This document shows positions 25,157-33,070 of a stretch of 64,000 nucleotides of DNA, one piece after another. Both the position numbers and the translations under genes were made by a program. This stretch comes from Nocardia altamirensis NBRC 108246 (GTDB lineage: Bacteria > Actinomycetota > Actinomycetes > Mycobacteriales > Mycobacteriaceae): positions 1-64,000 of the forward strand of contig NZ_BDAY01000005.1 in NCBI RefSeq assembly GCF_001612685.1, written 5' to 3'. Numbering within the stretch: the first letter of the stretch is position 1; each line of letters starts with the position of its first letter. The notes under the pieces were generated by a model that saw nothing but the letters and a program-made list of their open reading frames with translations, did not search any database and was not told the DNA's origin.

Positions 25157-25959
25157 TCAGTCGTACTTCCTCGTCGGGGACGTCTCCATGTCCCAGCCGC
25201 CGCCGTAGCTCCCACTGGTGTGTTGCCAGTAGATCTGGCCGAGCAGAGTGCCGGTTTCGTTGTTCACGATGCGCCAGGCGATTCGATACCCGGCAGTCCC
25301 AGGCGGGCCGTCGAACAGAATGCCCTCATAGAGCTGTTCGGCCTTCGCGTCCTCTGGGGTTTGTTGCCGCAGTTGGGCTTGCGCGGCTGTCTTGACCGCG
25401 TGGCGGTTTGCCCAATCTTCAGCCAGTGCGACGATGTCGTCCAGCGATTGCCCTGGTGGATCGTCGGTCGCCCCGCTTGCCGGGGTTCCGCTGCCCAGTG
25501 TGCGGCTGTCCCACGGCTCGAAGGTCAACTCGTCGTCCACTCTCAGTTTGTCGACGGCGGTCAGCAAGTCGGCGCCGGCCTCGACAACCTCTTCGTCATC
25601 GCGCGGCAGGATGAACAACCGCTGTGGGCGGCACGGGTGGAACACCAGCTGGTCGCCGTCGGCGTTGTCCCCGATGACCACACACTCGACCGCGCGATCC
25701 CTCGGTAGCAGTTCCCGACTTCGCCCCTGCTCCCAGAACCAATACTGTTTGATCCCCTGGCGCCACTGCGTCAGGTCCTGCTCGATCCGCCACGGCGGGT
25801 AGATGCGAACGCCTCCTACCTCGCCTCACCCAAGCGGGTCACGTAATCCCGGTACCCGGCCGGGAACGTGATCCACAGCTGCGCGGCCAGCGCGTCGACC
25901 TCTTCCGGCGTCGCCACCACCAGCGGTCCCCCGACCACCCGAACGTCCTCGATCCTCAC
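25157..25959 (-). pseudogene. SMI1/KNR4 (SUKH) family protein gene, split by a frameshift
   Basis: The intact N-terminus starts at GTG 25959 behind GGGAGG and reads VRIEDVRVVGGPLVVATPEE and then WITFPAGYRDYVTRLGE, a typical SUKH N-terminus. It stops at TAG 25816. The rest of the domain continues in the next frame: VGGVRIYPPWRIEQDL, YWFWEQGRSRELLPRDRAVE, then GDNADGDQLVFHP and RLFILPRDDEEVV, ending at 25157. Restoring one base in GAGGCGAGG (about 25822-25829) rejoins the frames as LGEGEVGGVRIYPPW. SUKH proteins are common immunity proteins against polymorphic toxins. A start at GTG 25681 would give a truncated 174-aa protein. Either a recent pseudogene or a sequencing error. Confidence 0.75.
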
Positions 25960-26287
25960 GTAACCTCCCGCACAGTGCTGGTTCGACTGTCGCGCGGGCC
26001 GACCGCGGCCCGGACTGGGAACTTTCCAGCAAACCTACTGTCCTGCGGCTGCGTGTCAACGCGGGCAGGCAGATAGGTTCGCCGCTACCGGGCCGCCGAC
26101 CACGCTGAAATCCCGATGCGCGCACGGCGACCGCGACTGGTCAGTTGATCAGGAGGTAATGACGGCGGCATCGGCCGAGAGGCCAGTTACCTCATTACCC
26201 GCTGATCATCTGTCCAGCAACGTATCTCGGGCGATGTCGGCCAACCAACAGGGACGCCGACTCAAGCATGTCCAGTGACACGAAATA

Positions 26288-26303
26288 TCGAACATATGTT
26301 CTA
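26288..26303 (+). promoter_or_regulatory. LexA-type SOS box
   Basis: TCGAACATATGTTCTA matches the mycobacterial LexA consensus TCGAAC-N4-GTTCGA at 11 of 12 fixed positions; the central GAACATATGTTC is a perfect palindrome. It lies 21 bp before the GTG of a 13E12/DUF222 gene, and several genes of that family in M. tuberculosis are known to be LexA-controlled. The rest of the 25960-26287 gap shows nothing I can call. Confidence 0.65.
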
Positions 26304-26324
26304 TCTTGAGGTAGGCTGACTCGG

Positions 26325-26642
26325 GTGAACATACATTCGACCGCGTTTGCGCCGGATGCTCCGGCACCAGGATGGCCGGATCTGGCCGATGTCGACTTGC
26401 TGCGCACCCTCGTCGAGACCGAACGCCGCCGGCGACGACTGGATGCTGCCATGCGCGCGGCCGTCGCCGAAGCAGAGCGTCGCGGTCTCGCCGCGGACAC
26501 CGGCTATCGGGACACCGCGGAGCTGCTGACCGATCTACTCCGGATCAGTACCGACGAAGCGCGTCGACGAATCGAATACGCAGCTCCGCAAGCCCGCCCG
26601 CGTTCCAGAAAGGTCTGGAGAGTGCTGGCCGCAGCAAGTTGA
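26325..26642 (+). pseudogene. Truncated 13E12-repeat/DUF222 (HNH endonuclease family) gene
   Basis: 105 aa from GTG 26325. Residues about 20-88 (PDLADVDLLRTLVETERRRR, then AAMRAAVAEAERRGLAADTGY, LLTDLLRISTDEARRRIEYA) match the N-terminus of DUF222 proteins, which usually run 400-500 aa and often end in an HNH nuclease. After ARRRIEYA the sequence loses the family pattern and stops at 26642; no HNH motif is found before the next gene at 26794. The gene is thus cut to about a quarter, while its LexA-type promoter is still present. Confidence 0.7.
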
Positions 26643-26793
26643 GGCCGAGCCCAGGTGCCTCGACCTCTGTTCGGAGGGCTGCAAGGACTGACTGCCCGAT
26701 CAGCGTGTAAGCGCCAGCAGAGGCCGCCTCCACTACGGCTCGTACAGGGGATGTCCGTGACGGGTTGCGCGAGGGGACAGCGATACTGGCGGA

Positions 26794-27147
26794 ATGGTGA
26801 ATCGGTGGGTTGGGGTGACGATCGATTGTGTGGATGTGCAACGGGTGGCGGGGTTTTGGAGTGCGTTGCTGGATCGTGAGCCGGGGCCGTCCGAACCTGG
26901 GTGGGTCTATCTCGGGCAGCGGGGAGACCAGCAGCCACGGCTGGTCTTTCAGCCGGTGGCCGAGCCTAAGAACAGCAAGGTGCGTCTGCATCTCGACGTC
27001 GCTGTGGACGACATCGACGACGGGATCGCGCAGGTCGTTGCGCTCGGCGGCCGGTGGACTGGTGAACGGCACGACTATGACCAAGGGGTGGTCGTGGTGA
27101 TGGCGGATCCCGAAGAGCATGAATTCTGCCTCGTGCAGTACTACTGA
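26794..27147 (+). CDS. VOC-family (glyoxalase/bleomycin-resistance fold) protein
   Basis: 117-aa single-domain protein with the beta-alpha-beta-beta-beta fold of vicinal oxygen chelate proteins. It has VGVTIDCVDVQRVAGFWSAL (about 6-25), a middle strand LVFQPVAEPKNSKVRLHLDV (about 50-69) and VVVMADPEEHEFCLVQYY at the end with the usual metal-region Glu. Actinobacteria carry many such proteins of unknown substrate. It is followed 31 bp later by a mycothiol-type maleylpyruvate isomerase family gene, so the two could act together in thiol-linked detoxification (inference). Confidence 0.8.
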   Translation: MVNRWVGVTIDCVDVQRVAGFWSALLDREPGPSEPGWVYLGQRGDQQPRLVFQPVAEPKNSKVRLHLDVAVDDIDDGIAQVVALGGRWTGERHDYDQGVVVVMADPEEHEFCLVQYY

Positions 27148-27178
27148 TCGGCGCTCCGATCTGGTGAAGGATTGGGAC

Positions 27179-27913
27179 ATGGAATTCGCGCGCTATCTCG
27201 AGCTGATCTGGTCCGATAGTGAGTTGTTGCTCGCGGCGGCTCAGCGAAGTCCACGAGGAGTCGTGCCGTCCTGCCCGGGCTGGACAGCTGCTGACCTTGT
27301 ACGGCACGTTGGCCAGGTCTATGAGCACAAGGTCCTGTGCATGAAGCTGGATCGGGAACCAGCTGCCGAGGAGCGGATTCCGGAACCGGAGGAGTCCGCG
27401 CTCGGCGCATGGTTCGTCGCGCAACGGGACGCGCTGCTGGAGCAGTTGACTGCTCACGAACCACAACAACCGACGCACACCTGGTTTCCACCCGACCAAT
27501 CCGTCGGATTCTGGTACCGCAGAATGGCTTTGGAGACGGCCGTGCACCGGGTAGACGCCGAGCTCGCGGCCGGCACCCGGACCGATATCGACCTGGACTT
27601 GGCGGCGGACGGGGTCGACGAGCTCGTCGGATTTGTCACGTACGACTTCGGCGACACCCCGGTGCTGGAGGAAGGAGCGGGCCGCACAGTGCAGTTGAGA
27701 TGCGCGCATCATCGATGGGCGGTCACGCTGCGGCGGGAGGGCGTCGATCGCGCCGCTGATGATGCCTCCGCAGACTCTGGTTTACAGGGTGAGCCTTCGG
27801 ATCTGCTTCTCTACCTGTGGAATCGCGATCGCGGCGGGGTAGCCGTCAACGCATGGGGTGACGAATCGACCTTGACTGCCTTTGGCACTCGACTCGCGGC
27901 GGAAACTCAGTAA
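27179..27913 (+). CDS. Maleylpyruvate isomerase family protein (mycothiol/DinB-like fold)
   Basis: 244 aa from ATG 27179, chosen because AAGGA lies seven bases upstream; the frame is open from 27119. The N-terminal four-helix DinB-like domain contains VPSCPGWTAADLVRHVGQVY (about 29-48), with the conserved His of the metal site, and WYRRMALETAVHRVDAE (about 112-128) with the second His. The C-terminal MDMPI domain spans about 140-244 and includes GEPSDLLLYLWNR. Such proteins are predicted metal-dependent, mycothiol-using transferases or isomerases. Substrate not evident. Probably co-transcribed with the VOC gene. Confidence 0.8.
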   Translation: MEFARYLELIWSDSELLLAAAQRSPRGVVPSCPGWTAADLVRHVGQVYEHKVLCMKLDREPAAEERIPEPEESALGAWFVAQRDALLEQLTAHEPQQPTHTWFPPDQSVGFWYRRMALETAVHRVDAELAAGTRTDIDLDLAADGVDELVGFVTYDFGDTPVLEEGAGRTVQLRCAHHRWAVTLRREGVDRAADDASADSGLQGEPSDLLLYLWNRDRGGVAVNAWGDESTLTAFGTRLAAETQ

Positions 27914-27939
27914 AAGCCTCGGTGTCCACGGGTGCACAG

Positions 27940-28185
27940 TCAGCAGGTTCGGATGGAGCCGATCCCGTCGGATCCGCCGCTCACACAGGGGATGTCAGAG
28001 ATCTCCGGGAGAGTCTCGATCGGGTCGGAGTCGGCCAGACGAACGGCAATGCCGCACAGCAAGATAGCGACCGCCAGGGCCACCATCGAGATCTCGGGGA
28101 TTCTGGGTTTCAGCACCCGGATACGAGGGCGCTGGGTTATCGGAGACTCCTCGCCCGGCCAGGGAGCGGCGGACCTATCTGCCAT
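27940..28185 (-). CDS. Small single-pass membrane protein
   Basis: 81 aa from ATG 28185, which has GAGG five bases upstream; the open frame extends to 28371 without a start signal. A basic Pro-rich N-terminus (RPRIRVLKPRIPE) is followed by a transmembrane segment (ISMVALAVAILLCGIAV, about 33-49) and a short acidic tail outside with a final Cys. No family recognised. The positive-inside rule predicts an N-in orientation. It lies directly downstream of a cluster of palindromes. Confidence 0.5.
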   Translation of the reverse strand: MADRSAAPWPGEESPITQRPRIRVLKPRIPEISMVALAVAILLCGIAVRLADSDPIETLPEISDIPCVSGGSDGIGSIRTC

Positions 28186-28233
28186 TCGGGCCTCATGCAA
28201 TCGAAAGAAAGTCTGCCGGATGGGCGCCGCGGG

Positions 28234-28409
28234 GCGAGGACTCGCGGGCCCGAGCCGTTCGGGCTGTCCGTGTGCATCCCCTCCTCGCAACGGTGCCGGC
28301 CTGCGAGTCCTCGCAACTGCGCCGGTCGCGGGAATGCCTTCATAGGCAGGGGCATTCCCGCGACCGGGCATGGCAGCGACACCCTGGGTGCGCCTCCGGG
28401 GTGTCGCTG
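28234..28409. repeat. Cluster of three strong palindromes
   Basis: Three inverted repeats follow each other in 176 bp. The first is GCGAGGACTCGC (28234-28245) with GCGAGTCCTCGC (28303-28314). The second is CCGGTCGCGGGAATGCC (28322-28338) with GGCATTCCCGCGACCGG (28351-28367), 17 of 17 paired. The third is CAGCGACACCC (28374-28384) with GGGTGTCGCTG (28399-28409). The last hairpin lies just downstream of the minus-strand secreted protein gene stop at 28418 and may terminate it. The other two need another explanation, such as mobile palindromic units or a structured RNA. Confidence 0.75.
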
Positions 28410-28417
28410 CTGGCCGG

Positions 28418-28774
28418 TTAGCCTGCGGAACCCGTTGCCGGGCGGTTGTCGACCCACGCGCCGCGGTAGTCGATCCAGAGCGCGTGCGACGAGGTTTCCC
28501 CTGGTGCGTTGCAGCTGGGGGTCACGTCGAGGGTGGTACGCGGGCGGATCTTCCGGACCACGGGAACCTCGTGGGTGATGCGGCGATCGCCCCAGTCCGA
28601 GCAGGACACCAGAGCTTCCACCCGGTAGGTGTCATCGGTGTCGTTGCGGCAGACGAAACGGTCGCAATTGAGGCCAGGTGCCAGTTCCTGTGCGGCGGCC
28701 TGGGGTGCCAGCACTGCCACAGCGCTCGCGACCAGGGCAGTGACGCCCAGGCTGAACGCCAGCTGGTGACGCAT
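28418..28774 (-). CDS. Small secreted protein of unknown function
   Basis: 118 aa. A Sec signal peptide (MRHQLAFSLGVTALVASAVA to about residue 28, cleavage after APQAAAQ) precedes a ~90-residue domain. Four cysteines (NCDRFVC, VSCSDW, TPSCNAPG) probably form two disulfides. The frame is open to 28837, but ATG 28774 gives the proper signal peptide with GGAG about 11 nt upstream. Family not recognised; small disulfide-rich secreted proteins like this are common in Nocardia-type genomes. It ends 8 bp before the third palindrome of the adjacent cluster. Confidence 0.65.
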   Translation of the reverse strand: MRHQLAFSLGVTALVASAVAVLAPQAAAQELAPGLNCDRFVCRNDTDDTYRVEALVSCSDWGDRRITHEVPVVRKIRPRTTLDVTPSCNAPGETSSHALWIDYRGAWVDNRPATGSAG

Positions 28775-28923
28775 GTATGAATCAACTCCAATCGAACGGG
28801 CCCGACCCGAGTTCCAATATCCCTGCACGGCCGTCATTTCTGGATCACTGCGCGCTCATAGGCGGCCCAGACCTTCGGTCATGCGCAAAAGACACTACGA
28901 AGGAAGCTCGATCGTCGGCGCGT

Positions 28924-29919
28924 TTACAGCCCGAGTCCAGCCTTCAGCGTCCCCCACGAATCATGCAGTGCGGCTTGCCAATAGGGCCACCAATGGGTGC
29001 CGACATCCGAATAACGCACTGTTGCGGCGACATTGTTCGCCTGCAGTTTCTCGTCGAAGGCGACGGTGCAATCGTGGACGACCGTCTCGAGGACGATCGA
29101 GTTGAACGTGTCGACCGGGTAACTGAAATCCGGGTCGTAGGTGAAATCGGACGGTCCTGGCAGACCGGTGCCGGAGGAAAGGTAGATCGCCTTACCGCGG
29201 AGTTGATCGAGGTGCAGGCTGGGATCGTGAGCGTCCCATTCGGGATTGCCCGCGGGACCCCACATGTTGTCGGGGTTGCCACCCTTGACCGTGACCGCCG
29301 ACCGCACCGTCCCATAGTCGTATCGACTGGAAATCAGGCAGCCGCTGTAGGACGCCACCGCCCGGTACAGCGACGGATTGCGCACCGTCAGTGCCGCCGC
29401 GGCATGCGCGCCCATCGATATGCCGCCGATCGCGTTGATCCCGTTGCCGTGCAACACCTTGTCCAGCAGCGGCGGCAACTCGCGGGTCAGGAACGTCTCC
29501 CACATGTTGTGCCCGAGTTTCGGATCGTCCTGCAACCAGTCGGTATAGAAAGTCCCGACGCCGCCGACCGGCATCACCACGTTGACCGGCTTGTCGGCGA
29601 AGAATTTCACGACATCGGATTTCGCCGTCCAGGTGCTCTGCTCGGTGCTACCACCGTCGCCGTCGAGCAGGTAGTAGGTGGGATGCGGAGCCTGGTCCTT
29701 GGGAATCAGCACATCGAGCTGGACGACCCGCCCCATCGCGGGCGAGCGAACGTACACCTCTTCCCACTGGTCCGTCTTGGGCGTGATGTGGTCGATCACC
29801 GCCGCCGCCGACGGCTGCGCGCTCGCTGGGGTGTAGGAAATCGGCACAAGAATCATCGCGACGATCGCGAGAATGCCGACAATCCGACGTCCGGCATAAT
29901 TTCCGGGCCCGAGCGACAC
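28924..29919 (-). CDS. Secreted esterase, antigen 85/mycolyltransferase type
   Basis: 331 aa from GTG 29919 (AAGGA upstream; the frame is open to 30204). Signal/anchor segment at about 10-35. The alpha/beta-hydrolase domain shows PTYYLLDGDGG (about 79-89), the nucleophile elbow GGISMGAHAA (Ser near 167), and HWWPYW near the C-terminus carrying the catalytic His. This is the esterase_D/Ag85 pattern of enzymes that transfer mycolic acids onto trehalose or arabinogalactan outside the membrane. It supports a mycolic-acid-producing host. Exact acceptor unknown; it may be one of several paralogues. Confidence 0.82.
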   Translation of the reverse strand: MSLGPGNYAGRRIVGILAIVAMILVPISYTPASAQPSAAAVIDHITPKTDQWEEVYVRSPAMGRVVQLDVLIPKDQAPHPTYYLLDGDGGSTEQSTWTAKSDVVKFFADKPVNVVMPVGGVGTFYTDWLQDDPKLGHNMWETFLTRELPPLLDKVLHGNGINAIGGISMGAHAAAALTVRNPSLYRAVASYSGCLISSRYDYGTVRSAVTVKGGNPDNMWGPAGNPEWDAHDPSLHLDQLRGKAIYLSSGTGLPGPSDFTYDPDFSYPVDTFNSIVLETVVHDCTVAFDEKLQANNVAATVRYSDVGTHWWPYWQAALHDSWGTLKAGLGL

Positions 29920-30197
29920 GATGTGTACCGTCCTTGCTGTTGCCAACGCTGAACGCCAGAACTTTACATTTGGCAGCGCGCACAACACAGCAGCTGTGGC
30001 CCAATCGTCAAAGCCGCGCCGCGAATTGTCCGAATAACGAAATTCCGGGCTTGGCGAGTTTGTTGCCGGAGCGATGGCAGCCGATACCCAGCGCAAACAC
30101 ACTTCCGCGGCCCTCGACCAACCACTTCCCGCCCGAGGAGAGATCCCCAGCAGACAAGCCGGCCGGAGTAGCACAGAGCGATGCTTAGACTTCCCTC

Positions 30198-30659
30198 GTG
30201 ACACGTGTGTTGATCACCGGAATGTCCGGCACCGGAAAATCCGCCCTGTTGAATGAGCTTGCCGCGCGCGGCTATCGAGTCGTCGACACCGATTACGGGG
30301 ACTACTACGAGACAGTCGACGGCGAAAGCCTTTGGCGCGCAGACCGTATCGACGCGTTGCTGGCCACCGCACCAGACAACGGCGATCTGCTCTTCATCCA
30401 GGGAACCACCAGGAACCAGGTCGACTTCTACCCCCACTTCGACCACATCATCCTGCTCAGCGCCCCAGCGGACGTCCTCGTCGAGCGACTACGCACCCGA
30501 ACCAGCAACCCCTACGGAAAGAACCCGGAAGAACTCGCCGAAGTGCTCGACTACCTCGAAACAGTCGAACCGCTGCTGCGCGAAGACGCCACCATGGAGG
30601 TGGTCACCACCATCCCCGTGGCCCAGGTCGCCGACGCCGTCCTGGACCACGTCCGCTAG
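30198..30659 (+). CDS. P-loop nucleotide kinase-like protein
   Basis: 153 aa from GTG 30198. It has the Walker A loop GMSGTGKS (8-15) in the small-kinase form of adenylate or shikimate kinases. A Walker B-like strand LLFIQG is near 65, and the lid-like RLRTRTSNPYGKNPEE near 97-112. Family members are annotated as ATP-binding or shikimate kinase-like proteins of unknown substrate. Standalone gene, divergent from the esterase and convergent with the oxidoreductase 10 bp further on. Confidence 0.75.
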   Translation: MTRVLITGMSGTGKSALLNELAARGYRVVDTDYGDYYETVDGESLWRADRIDALLATAPDNGDLLFIQGTTRNQVDFYPHFDHIILLSAPADVLVERLRTRTSNPYGKNPEELAEVLDYLETVEPLLREDATMEVVTTIPVAQVADAVLDHVR

Positions 30660-30668
30660 GACCGCCGA

Positions 30669-31667
30669 TCAGGGCCGGAGGGCGAGTTTGCCTACGGTGG
30701 ATCGTGATTCGAGTTGAGTGAGCACCTTCGCGGCATCGGCCAGGTCGTAGACGGTGGGCAGTCCGGGCGGGTAGACGCCGAGGGCGATCAGGGCGGCGAG
30801 TTCCGTCATGAGGTCAGCGAAAACCGCGGGTGCGGATTCGATGAGGATGCCGACATGCAAGCCGATCACGTGGATCGGGTACGTGAAATTCAGCTCCCGG
30901 TTGCTGATGCTCGCCTCGCCGCCTGCGATGCCGTACACGACGACCCGCCCGGTCACCCGCTTGGCAGCGGCGAGACTGGACCGGAAGGTCTGTCCACCAA
31001 CGGATTCCAGGATCAGATCGGCCCCGCGCCCGTCGGTGAGCCGCAGCACCTCGGCGGTCACCTCGGTAGCTCGATAGTCGATCACATGGTCGGCGCCCAG
31101 TGCGCGCACCGCGTCGTGCTTGTCCGGCGACGCGGTGGCAATCACGATGGCGCCGTAATGTTTTGCCATCCGGACCGCCGCCTGGCCGACCGCACCCGCC
31201 GCCGCGTGAATCACAACGATCTCCCCGGCAGCAATGCGCCCCAACGGTTTCAGCGCAGCCAACGCCGTAGCCCAGTTGAGGATCAGACCCAACGCCTGCT
31301 CGTCGGTCCAGCCCGCCGGAACCGCCGCCGCCCCCGCCGCGGACAACACCATGTATTCGGCGAAGGCGCCATATCCCGCGCCGATGACATGCTCGCCCAC
31401 CGCAGGACCCGTGACGCCCGCACCGAGCGCGACGACCTCCCCGGCCGCCTCGAACCCGGCCAGATAGGGCGCCGCCGGACCGTTCTCATACGTCCCGTGT
31501 GTCTGCATGACATCCGCGAAATTGACCCCGGCAGCGGTGATCCGGATCAGCACCTCCCCCGGCCCCGGCGCTGGCACCGGCACATCGGTGCGCAGCCGCA
31601 TGTCGTACGGACCGGTCAATGTCGGTTGCTCCACGGCGCGCATGGTGACAGGAATACTGCGGCTCAT
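30669..31667 (-). CDS. NADPH:quinone oxidoreductase-like MDR protein (zinc-free)
   Basis: 332 aa from ATG 31667 (GGAG about 11 nt upstream; ATG 31688 is possible). Medium-chain dehydrogenase/reductase fold: the N-terminal GroES-like part contains PGEVLIRITAAGVNFADVMQ (about 36-55). The Rossmann part has HAAAGAVGQAAVRMAKHYGA (about 148-167) and ILESVGGQTF. The usual catalytic-zinc Cys/His set is absent, placing it in the quinone oxidoreductase/zeta-crystallin branch. Substrate unknown. It shares the 250-bp upstream gap with the divergent MetE-like gene. Confidence 0.85.
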   Translation of the reverse strand: MSRSIPVTMRAVEQPTLTGPYDMRLRTDVPVPAPGPGEVLIRITAAGVNFADVMQTHGTYENGPAAPYLAGFEAAGEVVALGAGVTGPAVGEHVIGAGYGAFAEYMVLSAAGAAAVPAGWTDEQALGLILNWATALAALKPLGRIAAGEIVVIHAAAGAVGQAAVRMAKHYGAIVIATASPDKHDAVRALGADHVIDYRATEVTAEVLRLTDGRGADLILESVGGQTFRSSLAAAKRVTGRVVVYGIAGGEASISNRELNFTYPIHVIGLHVGILIESAPAVFADLMTELAALIALGVYPPGLPTVYDLADAAKVLTQLESRSTVGKLALRP

Positions 31668-31862
31668 CGGAATTCGAACTCCATTCATCATGTCCGGCCG
31701 AGGCGGCGCAGTGAGAGCAAACCGGCCCGGTGTGATACATGACCTGTAGCCACCGCAGCAACCATCTTGTTCCCGAGACGAGAACTGTGTTCCGTCACGA
31801 ATTCTCACCCGCTAGCTTGTCGCATATCCCAATTGATCCACCGAGATCGTCAATTTGATACC

Positions 31863-31908
31863 GACGCAATCGATTTGAGGTTTGCGTCACAGACGGTTCG
31901 CTTAAACT
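31863..31908 (+). promoter_or_regulatory. Inverted repeat and likely promoter of the MetE-like gene
   Basis: GACGCAA (31863-31869) and TTGCGTC (31882-31888) form a 7-bp palindrome; the right arm contains a -35-like TTGCGT. A -10-like TAAACT lies at 31903-31908, only 7 bp before the GTG start, so the mRNA may begin at or beside the start codon. Weak evidence, from position and motif only. Confidence 0.35.
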
Positions 31909-31915
31909 CGCGGAG

Positions 31916-32980
31916 GTGAGCATCCCCACGGAGCCAATCGGTAGCATTCCACGTCCTCGAGAGTTGCTGGCCGCGATGGCGGCCCATGGTGCAGGTGAGA
32001 TCGATGACGCTGCGCTCGCGGAAGAACAAAAGCGAGCTGTCAGTGACACTGTTCGCCGCTTGGAAGAGATAGGCTCGCCGGTCGTCAGTGACGGCGAGCA
32101 GACCAAACCCAGTTTCGCCACCTATCCGATCGCCGGGCTCGACCAGCTGGCGCCCGACGGTGTGGTGATCCCGTTCGCCGACGGGCATCAGCGGCAACTG
32201 CCGTTGCTGACCGGCGGCCCGTTCCGGTATCAGGTGCATGCCGAAAAGTATTTGCGGGCAGCGCAGGAGCAGGCCACCGTTCCGGTCAAGCAGGCCGTCA
32301 TCGCCCCGTCGGCGCTGAGCCTGCTGTACCCGCCCGGCGGCATCGACGGTTACTCGCAGGAGAGCTTCCTCGCCGATCTGGCCGACGAGGCCGAGGCCGA
32401 TATTCGCGGCTGTCTCGACGCCGGTGCACCGGTGGTGCAGCTCGACTTCACCGAGGGGCGCCTTTCGCTGAAGCTCGATCCGAGCGGCGGCGTGCTCGAC
32501 CAGTTCATCGCGCTGAACAACACGGTGCTCGAACGGTTCTCGCCCGAGGAGCGGGCCAGGATCGGGGTGCACACGTGCCCTGGCGGTGACCAGGATTCGA
32601 CGCACAGCCTCGACGTGGACTACGCGGGCCTGCTGCCGAAGCTGTTGCAGCTGAAGGCGGGCAACTTCTACGTCCAGCTGGCCAGCGAGCCGGAACCGGA
32701 CAAGATCCTGGCGCTCATCGCCGACCACCTGCCCGCGGATGCCCGCATCTTCATCGGCGTCACCGACCCGATCGACCCGAGGGTCGAGACGGCCGAGGAG
32801 GTCCGCGACCGGGTGCTCGCCGCGGCCAGGCATATCCCGGTCGATCGGCTCGGCACCTGCGACGACTGCGGGTTCTCCCCCTTCGCCGACGACACCTCCA
32901 CCTCGCGCGAGACCGCGTTCGCGAAGATCAAGGCCCGCATCGACGGCACGAAGTTGGCCGCCGCGGAGCTGGGCGTCTGA
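31916..32980 (+). CDS. MetE C-terminal-domain-like (cobalamin-independent methionine synthase family) protein
   Basis: 354-aa TIM-barrel protein matching the catalytic half of cobalamin-independent methionine synthase. It starts IPTEPIGSIPRP, with GEQTKPSFATYPI near 60. The zinc ligands are in VHTCPGGD (about 220) and CDDCGFSPF (about 315-323), with LQLDFTEGRL-like QLDFTEGRL near 174. It lacks the MetE N-terminal half, so it is one of the short homologues that transfer methyl or alkyl groups to a thiol (methionine synthase-like or epoxyalkane:CoM transferase-like). Acceptor unknown. The GTG directly follows GGAG with no spacing, consistent with leaderless translation. Confidence 0.8.
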   Translation: MSIPTEPIGSIPRPRELLAAMAAHGAGEIDDAALAEEQKRAVSDTVRRLEEIGSPVVSDGEQTKPSFATYPIAGLDQLAPDGVVIPFADGHQRQLPLLTGGPFRYQVHAEKYLRAAQEQATVPVKQAVIAPSALSLLYPPGGIDGYSQESFLADLADEAEADIRGCLDAGAPVVQLDFTEGRLSLKLDPSGGVLDQFIALNNTVLERFSPEERARIGVHTCPGGDQDSTHSLDVDYAGLLPKLLQLKAGNFYVQLASEPEPDKILALIADHLPADARIFIGVTDPIDPRVETAEEVRDRVLAAARHIPVDRLGTCDDCGFSPFADDTSTSRETAFAKIKARIDGTKLAAAELGV

Positions 32981-33070
32981 CGCGCGGCGACCCCCTGGCC
33001 GGTGCAGCGGAATTGTCGGTACCCGGCATTACGCTGATCGGACCATGAAACCGAGCCAGGGGGTCGCAGC

